From NCBI RefSeq assembly GCF_000143415.4, contig NW_003314306.1:590897-654896 (forward strand): 64,000 nucleotides of DNA. Reading direction: 5' to 3'. Shown here piece after piece: positions 55,170 through 63,507 of this stretch. The translations under genes and the position numbers were made by a program. This DNA is from Selaginella moellendorffii (taxonomy: Eukaryota > Streptophyta > Lycopodiopsida > Selaginellales > Selaginellaceae). Under the pieces are notes generated by a model. It was given only the letters and a program-made list of their open reading frames with translations, had not been told where the DNA came from and ran no database searches. Numbering within the stretch: position 1 is the first letter of the stretch; every line of letters starts with the position of its first letter.

Positions 55170-55440
55170 TATTTTGGGTGCGCGGGTCGCTTCTGTGGGC
55201 GGGGATAACACGAACTGGGCCAAATGCCACGTGAATCAACAACAGCAGCTGCTCTAAATTTTGGCAATCTGCGACGGAAAGGTACAAATTGCCACGCGCA
55301 CAAAAATCTGCTGCAATTTAACAATTGCAACTGTGTAAGTCTGTATACCAGAGAAATGCGTGAGCTCCCCTTGTTCTGAGTTGGAATTGAATTTTTGGAG
55401 CATTTAACTTCTGTAGGAGTTCCATCACTACAGTACATTC
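55170..55440 (+). pseudogene. Decayed copy of the ERV1 5' region
   Basis: Parallels 57880-58260 of the ERV1 gene: GGGTCGCTT, AACACGA(A/G)CTGGGCCA(A/G)ATGCC, GTGAATCA, CAGCAGCTGCT, then GTAAGTCTGTA with CCAGAGA and AAATGCGT, then TTGGAATT and GGAG at the exon-2 acceptor. The middle of exon 1 is deleted and the frame is lost. It follows the intact PPR gene by about 30 bp. Confidence 0.7.
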
Positions 55441-56083
55441 CATGTCTTTAAAATTGAGATTTCTCCCAGTAAACAAGATGCTATATATTAGGTTATATGT
55501 GGAAGTGTTATTGATTATAGATATAACTTTCATCCCAAGGATTTCTGTGTTTTGGAATTGGCTTGAGCTGAGTCGCGATAATCGGAGAGTTTCAACAAAT
55601 CCCCTTACAAGGCATCTAGGGCTCCCTCAATAATTTCTCATTGTTATTAGTGTTGACTAGGGAAAGTTAATAGTCCCAAGTGATTTGTGAGTGCCTTAAC
55701 ACTGGTGTTGTGTTCTTTTGGCTGGGTTCTCTCTTGTGAGGCTTTTGTAAGTTTTGCTTGCACTATGGTGGCTCTTTTCGGGGTGCATGTGGGCAAGAAT
55801 AAGAATAATGCTTGAGGCTTGATTGAGCCCTGCACTACCCTTCGCCAAAGAACTAGTTACATGTAGTAGCAACTAGTGAGGAATATCTGTGCAAGCCAAA
55901 GGGAGGCTCAAGCTCCTTAATTAGGGACTCTTCTCTTTGGTCAATAATAAGTTTTTCAAAAGTCAAGGGTCTTGGAATGACAAAATTAAGGTTACGCCAG
56001 AAAAATTAGGATTGGTCGTCAAAAGCAGTTGTATTTTATATGCTAAAATACAACTTAACTGGTTACATTTTGAAAAAATCATA
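55441..56083. other. Unassigned sequence upstream of the lectin gene
   Basis: Mixed-composition DNA to about 55940, then sharply AT-rich. No domain recognised. An open frame extends upstream of the lectin start to 55937, but its sequence is less protein-like than the part after 56084. Confidence 0.35.
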
Positions 56084-56974
56084 ATGGTAATCTACCAACT
56101 AATTTATTCTATTTTCATATTATTTCTTTTTGAAATTGAGAGTGCATCAATTGAATTTGGATTTAAAGGAAGCACAAATGATGTTGATATGAAAACAATT
56201 GTAAATTCTATAGATTTTATAATCTCAACTCTTAGTCAACAAGATGATTATCCAGAAAATTGGTCACATGCTATTACAATACCTTTATCATTAGGAATAG
56301 TAACCATAAAATTATCACGATTTATAGGAAGACCTCCAAATTGTGCATCAAGTGGAAGTACAAATAGAAGAATAAAAGGGGTAACTATGTATAATAGTTT
56401 TAAAAATTTATTAAATTACAATTCCCTTAAAATGATAGAAGCTGCTGCAAATTATGCAATATTAACCTCCATACAATATCAAATTTATTATAGTCGAGAT
56501 GGCTCTTATGAATCAGAAATTTATAATATTCAAAGTGCACAATCTCTTGAGGATTGTAATATATTTAAAAGTACTTTATATAGTGGTTCTAAACATAAAC
56601 CTCATCATACTTTATTTACAAATGACTATTTGATATCTCCAAATTCTAAAATTATTTTGTTTTTACATTTAAATTGCAATTTAGTTTTATATTCAGGAAA
56701 AACTAAGTTATGGCAAACTTTAACTATGAAAAAAACTATTACCCAATGTTACTTGAGATTACAAAATGATGGTAACTTGGTATTATATTCACAAATAAAT
56801 ATAGTAGAATGGTCTATAAATATATATTGTAAAAGTAAGGAGCAGTTAATTTGTATTTTACCAACTTTTCTTAGTTTACAAGATGATTGCAATTTAGTAA
56901 TATATTCTTCAATATCACCGAATACACAGCTGTGGGCAACAAATACTATAAATAATAATAAATGTATTAAATAG
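56084..56974 (+). CDS. Secreted GNA-type mannose-binding lectin with unrecognised N-terminal domain
   Basis: An uninterrupted 296-codon frame in very AT-rich DNA. The start at 56084 is preferred over 55937 because it gives a signal peptide (MVIYQLIYSIFILFLFEIES). Residues about 23-179 are an unrecognised region (FGFKGSTNDVDMKTIV, PENWSHAITIPLSLGI, MIEAAANYAILTSIQYQ). Residues about 180-289 form a bulb-type (B-lectin) domain: the mannose-site pattern QxDxNxVxY is exact in LQNDGNLVLY and LQDDCNLVIY and degenerate in LHLNCNLVLY. Two Cys 28 residues apart (QCYL, YCKS) match the fold's disulfide. Such lectins bind mannose outside the cell or in vacuoles and are often defensive. Codon use differs strongly from neighbouring genes. 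A decayed relative lies at 49200. Confidence 0.78.
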   Translation: MVIYQLIYSIFILFLFEIESASIEFGFKGSTNDVDMKTIVNSIDFIISTLSQQDDYPENWSHAITIPLSLGIVTIKLSRFIGRPPNCASSGSTNRRIKGVTMYNSFKNLLNYNSLKMIEAAANYAILTSIQYQIYYSRDGSYESEIYNIQSAQSLEDCNIFKSTLYSGSKHKPHHTLFTNDYLISPNSKIILFLHLNCNLVLYSGKTKLWQTLTMKKTITQCYLRLQNDGNLVLYSQINIVEWSINIYCKSKEQLICILPTFLSLQDDCNLVIYSSISPNTQLWATNTINNNKCIK

Positions 56975-57419
56975 TTTATCTTTTATTTTTAGAGTTTTTT
57001 TTATAAATTTATAAAATGAATAAATCTTATAGTTCCATGCACTAATTTTTATTTAAATTTAATACCAATTTGTTTTACTAATATATGTTTTTATTTAGAC
57101 ATACTTATAAGTAGCATAAAACAATAGAAATAATCAGCTAATATTTATGGAAGAATATTCATTTTCTAAGATGTAGCCTATTGTTTCAGAAATAAAAGTT
57201 CTAAGGCTATTATAGATTAAAGAAATTTTTTTTAATAGGAAACATGTAATTATAATAATTAACAGTAATTAAAAAAGATTGTAAGATTTTAAGACTCACA
57301 GGCCAATTCTCATATTAAAAATTTCATATAGAGTGAGGTAGTCAGCTATTTCTTCAATGAGTAGATTACATAAATCATACAAATACATATCTAAATCCTA
57401 TCAATACTCTATAATTATG
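56975..57419. other. AT-rich sequence without a gene
   Basis: 3' flank of the lectin gene, very AT-rich. Nothing further identifiable. Confidence 0.4.
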
Positions 57420-57530
57420 GTGTTTCTCACATTATTGTTGCATGATTGATATCTTGGGACAAGTAGATAAACTTAGAAGAAACTTGGGGTTTGCTAAGTG
57501 TAAGATATAATTTGTAGAATATACTATAGA
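57420..57530 (+). pseudogene. Decayed 3' end of the 53207-type PPR gene
   Basis: Reads HYCCMIDILGQVDKLRRN, then FAKCKI and a stop, matching HYCCMIDTLGRAGKLRDA and FAGCKNL-stop of the intact PPR. The bases past the stop also correspond (TATAATTT and GTAG/ATAG). About 45 codons between the two blocks are missing. Ordered before ERV1, just as the intact PPR is ordered before the ERV1 relic. Confidence 0.7.
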
Positions 57531-57861
57531 TCATAACACTTCTATATACTGGCCAAATAAAATTAAATAAATGTTTTAGAGTTGATAGAAAAATATAGAA
57601 TGAATGGTAAAATACACTCACATAACCAAAATAAAAAGAATAAAAGGAAAAAAGCATGTTTTCAGATGGGATGAATTAGCCCTTTCACTTTTCTAAAAAT
57701 TACCATAAGATCCTAGATGTGAAAACATACTAACTCTAATCAAAAGGGAATGCCAGCAAGCTGGTGAGCATCCTTATGTGGAACAATTCTAAGCTTCAAG
57801 ATGTTTAACCCCTAGAAAGTAAAAAAAATGCTTAAGCTTGTTTCGATATTAGGGTTCGTCC
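57531..57861. other. Upstream region of ERV1
   Basis: AT-rich to about 57840, then GC-rich from the ERV1 start. Presumably holds the ERV1 promoter; no specific motif assigned. Confidence 0.4.
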
Positions 57862-58809
57862 ATGGCCGGTGATTGCTGGGTCGCTTGTGTTGGCGGTGAC
57901 AACACGAGCTGGGCCAGATGCCGCGTGAATCAGCGGCAGCAGCTGCTACATTGGGTGGAGGCGGGGCGAAATTTCTTCCACTGGCTTGTTGCGCCCGAGG
58001 AGGATCGGCGATGGAAAGGTGTGCATTTCGCCAGGATCGCTGGCGAAAAATCCCTGATCACCACCGGCGAGTCCCTGATTGCCACTGGCAAGTCCCTGAT
58101 CGCCACTAGCGAGTCCCTTCCGCAAAATTCTAGCGCAATTCAACCGTTGCCACTGGATGATCACGATGTAAGTCTGTAAGTACCAGAGAGAAATGCGTCC
58201 TCTTCTCTCTATCGTTCTCACTTGGAATTAAACTTCCAGGAGCTACAACCGGATTTAACTTCGCTACAATCTCCTGTTACAAGAGAAGATCTGGGACGAG
58301 CTACATGGACTTTTCTTCACAGTCTCGCAGCTCAGGTATATTGGATCCCCCGAATTTCTTTGCTCTTCTGAACGAAAGTTTCTTTGGATTTGCAGTATCC
58401 AGATAAGCCAACACGACAGCAGCAAAAGGACGTGCGAGAGCTTATGGCGATCATCTCGAGAATGTATCCTTGCAAAGAATGCGCGGATCATTTCAAAGAA
58501 GTGCTCAAGTAAGCTAGAGCTTTTACTTCGCTGTTAAAAGTCTTTCTTTTTTTCTTTTTTCCTGTGTAGATCGAATCCTGTCCGCGCCAACTCTGGCGTG
58601 GATCTATCCCAGTGGATGTGTCGAGTACACAACATTGTCAATAGAAGGTAGAGAGTATCTGAAAGTTCTTGGTTTTGCATAACAATTTTGATGCGCACAG
58701 TCTTGGAAAGCCTCAATTTTCTTGCGAGCGTGTGGATGCGAGATGGGGTGCGCTCCACTGCGACGGCGCTTGTGATGTTCATGGCCGCCTACACAGCATG
58801 AAGAGTTGA
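57862..58809 (+). CDS. ERV1: FAD-linked sulfhydryl oxidase ERV1
   Basis: Intermembrane-space oxidase that re-oxidises Mia40 during disulfide formation. Exons: 57862-58167, 58240-58335, 58396-58508, 58570-58647, 58701-58809; 233 codons. The Erv/ALR domain is in exons 2-5: GRATWTFLHSLAAQYPDKP, active-site CxxC in YPCKECADHF, SGVDLSQWMCRVHNIVN (FAD-binding), SLGKPQFSC then CDGACD. The C-terminal Cys cluster is where plant ERV1 keeps its shuttle cysteines. Exon 1 (102 codons) does not resemble known ERV1 N-termini and contains three 7-residue repeats (SLITTGE, SLIATGK, SLIATSE). Tail-to-tail with the phosphatase gene. Confidence 0.88.
58047..58120 (+). repeat. Three 21-bp tandem repeats in ERV1 exon 1
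   Basis: TCCCTGATCGCCACTGGCAAG-like unit repeated three times in frame with variation at a few sites, encoding SLI(T/A)T(G/S)(E/K). They extend the unusual ERV1 N-terminus. Confidence 0.7.
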
Positions 58810-58811
58810 TC

Positions 58812-59783
58812 TTACGTCGCCCTGAGGTCTAGTATATCAAGCAAATGGTTTTCAATGTCTTTTGGAGAGCTCCAGAGATGGAGGTTGGCTTTGAAAATCT
58901 CACGATTGTTCTCTATGTGCTTTGCCAGGGGAAATCTATAGCCAGAAACGAGAAGGAAAGTTAAAGTATGAGCTGAGTTTTTCGATCAACTTACTCGACT
59001 CGAGCTAGAAGATGGTCATCTACTTTGAGCCGCAGAGAAGGGCAGATATCTCCTCGACCATCTCCAATGTAAACTACTCGATTTTCAGCTGGTTTGGAGC
59101 TGAGAATTCTATCGAGAATAAGACCCTGGAATTGAAAAAGAATTGGAAAACGAAGAAAGAACTTTGTATGTATTTAGGCCTACCTTGCACATATTTGGAG
59201 GACAAATCAAGCAACCATGAGGAACTTCGGAAGATTGATACGGCCGGACTCTAAGCAGGCCATGATCGTCAAGACTCGCGGGATTTGTGTGAATCTCGGA
59301 GAAGAATCGAGTGAGATTGAAGTTGTCGAGGATAGTTTGGATGAAAAGCGTGTTGGCATCGCTAATAATCTGAAGCTCGTATCTGCAAGACGTTGGATCT
59401 TAGAACTTATAGAGTGGATCAAGGCAAAGCTCTCGGAAGAACTAAGTTTATAAGAACGAATCTCACCCAGCTGCTGCTACTGCTCTGATGGCTCTCGACA
59501 TGGAGGAATCGAGCGGGATCGTTCGCAAGCTCGCTTCGATCTCGGCTAGAGTTCTTCCTCGAGACATGATCTCCACCATCATAGTATCCTGCCAAGAACA
59601 AGTGAGGAAGTTCTTGACAGGAGAGAAGAAAGAATTCATCGTTACCATTAGATCCGTCCAAGGGAGACTTCTTCGCAAAGAACGCATTAGATCCGAAGCG
59701 CCCATTTGCTCCACCACGAATGTATCACTGTTACAATTGATGAGGCTCCAGTCGAAATCAAACACCACAATGGAGCTCGCCAT
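58812..59783 (-). CDS. PHOSPHO1-type HAD phosphatase
   Basis: Haloacid-dehalogenase phosphatase of the plant group that includes phosphate-starvation-induced pyrophosphatase and phosphoethanolamine/phosphocholine phosphatases. Exons: 59783-59467, 59382-59184, 59125-58995, 58935-58812; 256 codons. HAD motif I is IVVFDFDWSLINCNSD; the usual DxDxT has Trp-Ser after the second Asp. Motif II is in LQIISDANTLFIQ. Motif IV is VVYIGDGRGDICPSL. Substrate cap residues LICPPNMCKG are present. It ends with FPLAKHIENN and HLWSSPKDIENHLLDIL. Cytosolic. Start is 94 bp from the divergent CCA enzyme gene. Confidence 0.9.
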
Positions 59784-59877
59784 GGCCTCGAGAGAAGCTC
59801 TCGAGAACTAGTCTCCTTAGATTATTCGAAGAGAATCTTCCTTCCTTATATTTGGGTTTAGGGTTTTTTGGGCATCA

Positions 59878-62241
59878 ATGCTCGTTGCCGCCACTCCGGG
59901 ATCGTTCGCGCTCTCCCGATTGCTCGCCGCGAGGCTGCATTGCGCGCGATTCGCACGGCGCTGCTCGATGTGCGCGCTGCCGGACGCTGCCGCGAGGAAG
60001 CGGAAGAGGATGGATGTCGAAATTCGCGACACGGTGAAGCTGAGCGCCGAGGAGGAGAAGATCTTTGACAGGCTCCTGGCGGTCGAGCGGCATTTCGGCC
60101 TTGGAACGCAGCTGCGCGTCGCCGGCGGATGGGTTCGTGACAAGGTGAGAGATTCTAGTCTCAAACGAAGAAAATTGGTTTGATTCTCGTGTTCTTCCAG
60201 CTCCTAGGGAAGGATTGCTACGATATCGATATTGCGCTGGACAACATGCTTGGTCGCGATTTCTGCGAGAAGGTGAACGAGTATTTGAAGAGCATTGGCG
60301 AGGAGACGAAGAACGTGGGAGTGATACTGAGGTAAGCGTCTATAAGTTTTTCATGGAGACAACCTTTCCTGTCCTTTTGTTTCCCTCCCAGCAATCCTGA
60401 CCAGTCGAAGCATCTAGAGACTGCAAGAATGAAAATCGAAGATGTTTGGGTTGATTTCGTCAACCTTCGAGCAGAGACATATGCCGATGATAGCCGGATC
60501 CCTTCTACCATGGTAAGAATGCTGCTTTTCGAGTCCTTGTATCTTTTTCTTCTGGCTACAGGAATTTGGAACTCCAAAGCAGGACGCAGAGCGCAGGGAC
60601 CTGACGATAAACAGGTAAACTTCGTCCCAACTTACAGCAACCTGACTTCCAATTTGGCAGTCTGTTCTACAACATCAACACTGGGCACGTTGAGGATCAC
60701 ACCGATAGAGGCAAGTGTGTTTTTAGCTGCAAAATCGGAAACTCCATTTATTCCCACTCTCAGGTCTTCGGGACTTAAAGGTCGGCGTAATCGCAACACC
60801 GCTTGAGCCACACGTAACCTTTCTCGACGATCCGCTGCGTGTCCTGAGATCTGTTCGATTTGGTAAGAACGTTGTTTGATACTTCAATATTTATCACAGG
60901 AAGCAATTGTTTTTCCAGCTTCACGCTTTGGTTTTGAGCTTGAAGACGATCTTCGGGCCGCGGCTTCCACGGGTGAAGTGAGGGATGCTCTCGAAAGAAA
61001 GATAAGCAGAGAAAGAATAGGCCATGAGGTATAGCCTTGAATCTCCCTATGAAACATCTCTGATATCTTTCGTTCGATTGAATCAGGTCGAGCTTATGCT
61101 TTTAGGCAATGATCCGACTCAGGCGATGGAACTCCTGCTTGACTTGAAGCTCTTTCGATCTGTTTTTACCCCACCGGCACCGTTGTTAGTAGATGGATGG
61201 GAGAGGTAGACCGTTCAATGGTTTTGGTGTTGTGCTTATTGGTTTACAATCTCCAGGTTGTGTGTGCAGCACATTCACGCTGCATGGGACGTTCTTCAGC
61301 TCGTCAATGTTAACCTGACCGTAAGCTCGATTAATTTTAAAGTCACATATCTGACTAGCAGCTTAACTGGCAGGCAGAGCATAAGTTGAAGTTCTTGCTA
61401 GCTGCCCTCCTCTTTCCATTACAGGATTCAACATACGAAGGAAAGAAGCGGAAGAAGGCTAGCAGCTATGCTCAAATAAGTCGTTTTACTGACTGTTCCA
61501 GCTTTGCAGTTTCCAAGCACAAGCTTCATCATACGAGAGTCTCTGAAACTTAAGAATGCTGATGCGGACGGAGTAGGTTCTTCATGTATATCGATATTTG
61601 CTACTAACACATTGTTTCAGGTTGTGGACTTGCATCGATCCGCCAGAAAGTTTGACAGGCTCGAGGATGTTCTTCTGTCAGATGCTGCTGAAGCAATTAC
61701 CACTCATGCCGCCGCAGACACTCGGGAAGAAGTCCAAAGACTAGAAGCAGGTGACGCTTTTGCTTGGGTTTGTTCCTCATGCGCTGAGGATCGAATTTTT
61801 GTAGGATTGGAACTCATGGAAATCAAGGATTTGTGGCGGGCAGCGTTAGTACTCTCGTCACTCAACGACCTGCTAGAAAACCAAGCCTGGGATGCCCAAG
61901 AGAAAGCAAAGGTGTGCACTTCCGTCATGGACTTCATCTCGAAACAAGGTAAAGTGAACTTCATATGTAGTGAGCACGGTGCGACTGAAATATACAGGAT
62001 TGGACGAGTCATGGAACACGAAGCCTCTTCTGGATGGAAAGGAAATAATGGCGGAGTTCCAGCTCAAGGGAGGCCCTGCCGTGAAGGACCTGGTAAGTGG
62101 ATAGATTATTATGGTTTCCACTCATCTCTTCGACCAATGCAGAAGGACTTGTCAATCCAGTGGCAGCTCGCACACCCGACTGGAACAGCGGGAGAGTGTA
62201 GAGAGTGGCTCAAACTAGAACACGCGAAGGGAAACAAGTAA
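59878..62241 (+). CDS. CCA-adding enzyme (tRNA nucleotidyltransferase)
   Basis: Adds and repairs the 3' CCA of tRNAs; plant forms serve cytosol, plastid and mitochondria through alternative starts. About 15 exons: 59878-60144, 60201-60331, 60392-60512, 60562-60614, 60661-60710, 60764-60862, 60919-61028, 61087-61205, 61257-61320, 61374-about 61475, 61510-61572, 61621-61750, 61805-61948, 61998-62092, 62143-62241. Class II nucleotidyltransferase head: QLRVAGGWVRDKLLG, metal-binding DIDIAL, RKDR-like SKHLETARMKI, DFVNLRAETY, RRDLTINSLFYNI. Then DPLRVLRSVRFASRFGFELE and the C-terminal WQLAHPTG. A transit-like N-terminus precedes an internal Met (RKRKRMDVEIRD) that could give a cytosolic form. The exon 5 donor is GC; the exon 10/11 junction is abnormal. 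Confidence 0.92.
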
Positions 62242-62358
62242 TCTGCGCGATTCACCATCCAAGTGAGTGAAATTTTTTCCCAGTTTCGTGCTCAAGTTCT
62301 TTCCATTTCCCAGATTTTTGCAAAGAATACAACCATTGCTAGCTACCAAAGATTTAAA

Positions 62359-63399
62359 TCAAGCCAGCGTCTCGTGAATAAACTGCGCGATATCACTCAA
62401 GCACTGGCGCGACGATTTGAGGCGATAGAAGATGTGGAAGACATGAACTCCACGCTTATACAAGAGAACCTTGACCTTCTTCCCGGCGGCGGCCATCCCT
62501 TGCGCGTAGCTCATCTGTGCGTCCTTGAGGAGATCATACTCGCCAACCAAAACCAAGCTTGGCGGGAGAGAAAGCGCCGTAATGTCCATCGATCGTGGGC
62601 CGAACACGTTGCAAATCGGGTGGTCGCGATCTTCCCCGTCGGGAAGATAGGCCCGCCAATACCAGTCGGTCATCTCCAGGTTGATTATGGGCCCATTCCG
62701 GAGGAGAATCTCCGAGGGGCTCCTCTCTTGGCTGCCAAAGAAGGGCTGGATGAGAATGCTACCTCTCACGCGCAGTGGATCCAGTAGGGCTTGCTCCTCG
62801 GCGATGGCGGCGCGGCACGCGACGAAGTGGGCGATGTTGCCGCCGGCCGAATCGCCGCTGAGGAAGCAGCGCGAGAGATCGGCCGAGGCTGGGAGGGCGT
62901 CCCTGGCTTCCTTGGATCGCAGCCATTTGAGGAAGTGGAAGCAAGAATCGTGCACGGCGGGGTAGCGATGCTCGGGCGCCAGCGGGTAATTCACCGAGAC
63001 GACGATGCAGCGCGCGATCTTGGCGAGGCGGCGGCAGAAGATGTCGTAGAGGAGGAAATCCGGGCGGAGGACCGCGAATCCGCCGCCGTGGTAGTAGATC
63101 ACGACGGGCAGCGACGCGGAGGAGCTAGGGCTCTTGGCGGCGTCGTCGGGGATGAAGAGCCTGGCCCAGCAAGAATCGCCCAGCGATGGCGCCGCGATGT
63201 CCCTGGTGGAGACGCCGTAGATGGGGATGGAGAGGGCGGGGAAGCGAATCTCCTCGATGCTGCCCAGCCAGCGGCGGATGGTGTAGTCGCTCCGGCGGAT
63301 GAGCGCGTTGGCAGTCTTGATGAGGCCGGAGAGCAGGCGAAGCGAGAGCGGCAGGCGCGCGCCACCGCCGCCATCGCAGAGCGGCGCCGCCATAGCCAA
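62359..63399 (-). CDS. Plant carboxylesterase (HSL/GID1-like alpha/beta hydrolase)
   Basis: Single-exon, 346 codons. Class I CXE carboxylesterase related to the gibberellin receptor fold but catalytically complete. Oxyanion hole HGGGF near residue 105 in VVIYYHGGGFAV; NYPLAPEHRYPA; nucleophile Ser in FLSGDSAGGNIAH; catalytic Asp in LVLVGEYDLLKD; catalytic His in GVHVFHIFYRL. GID1 receptors replace this His, so this is a hydrolase. The N-terminal lid region (residues 1-60) resembles CXE proteins with a basic helix (ANALIRRSDYTIRRW). Substrate unknown, probably small esters or xenobiotics. Convergent with the CCA enzyme, 118 bp apart; the start codon lies 108 bp from the end of the PPR gene. 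Confidence 0.92.
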   Translation of the reverse strand: MAMAAPLCDGGGGARLPLSLRLLSGLIKTANALIRRSDYTIRRWLGSIEEIRFPALSIPIYGVSTRDIAAPSLGDSCWARLFIPDDAAKSPSSSASLPVVIYYHGGGFAVLRPDFLLYDIFCRRLAKIARCIVVSVNYPLAPEHRYPAVHDSCFHFLKWLRSKEARDALPASADLSRCFLSGDSAGGNIAHFVACRAAIAEEQALLDPLRVRGSILIQPFFGSQERSPSEILLRNGPIINLEMTDWYWRAYLPDGEDRDHPICNVFGPRSMDITALSLPPSLVLVGEYDLLKDAQMSYAQGMAAAGKKVKVLLYKRGVHVFHIFYRLKSSRQCLSDIAQFIHETLA

Positions 63400-63507
63400 G
63401 AGCTTCCAAGAGCTTCCAAAACTCGCGAGTCACGAACAAGGAAAAGGCCAAGAAGTAATGGACCTGGGCGGGATCATGGCAGTCGATTATTGCAAATTTT
63501 CGGCCAC

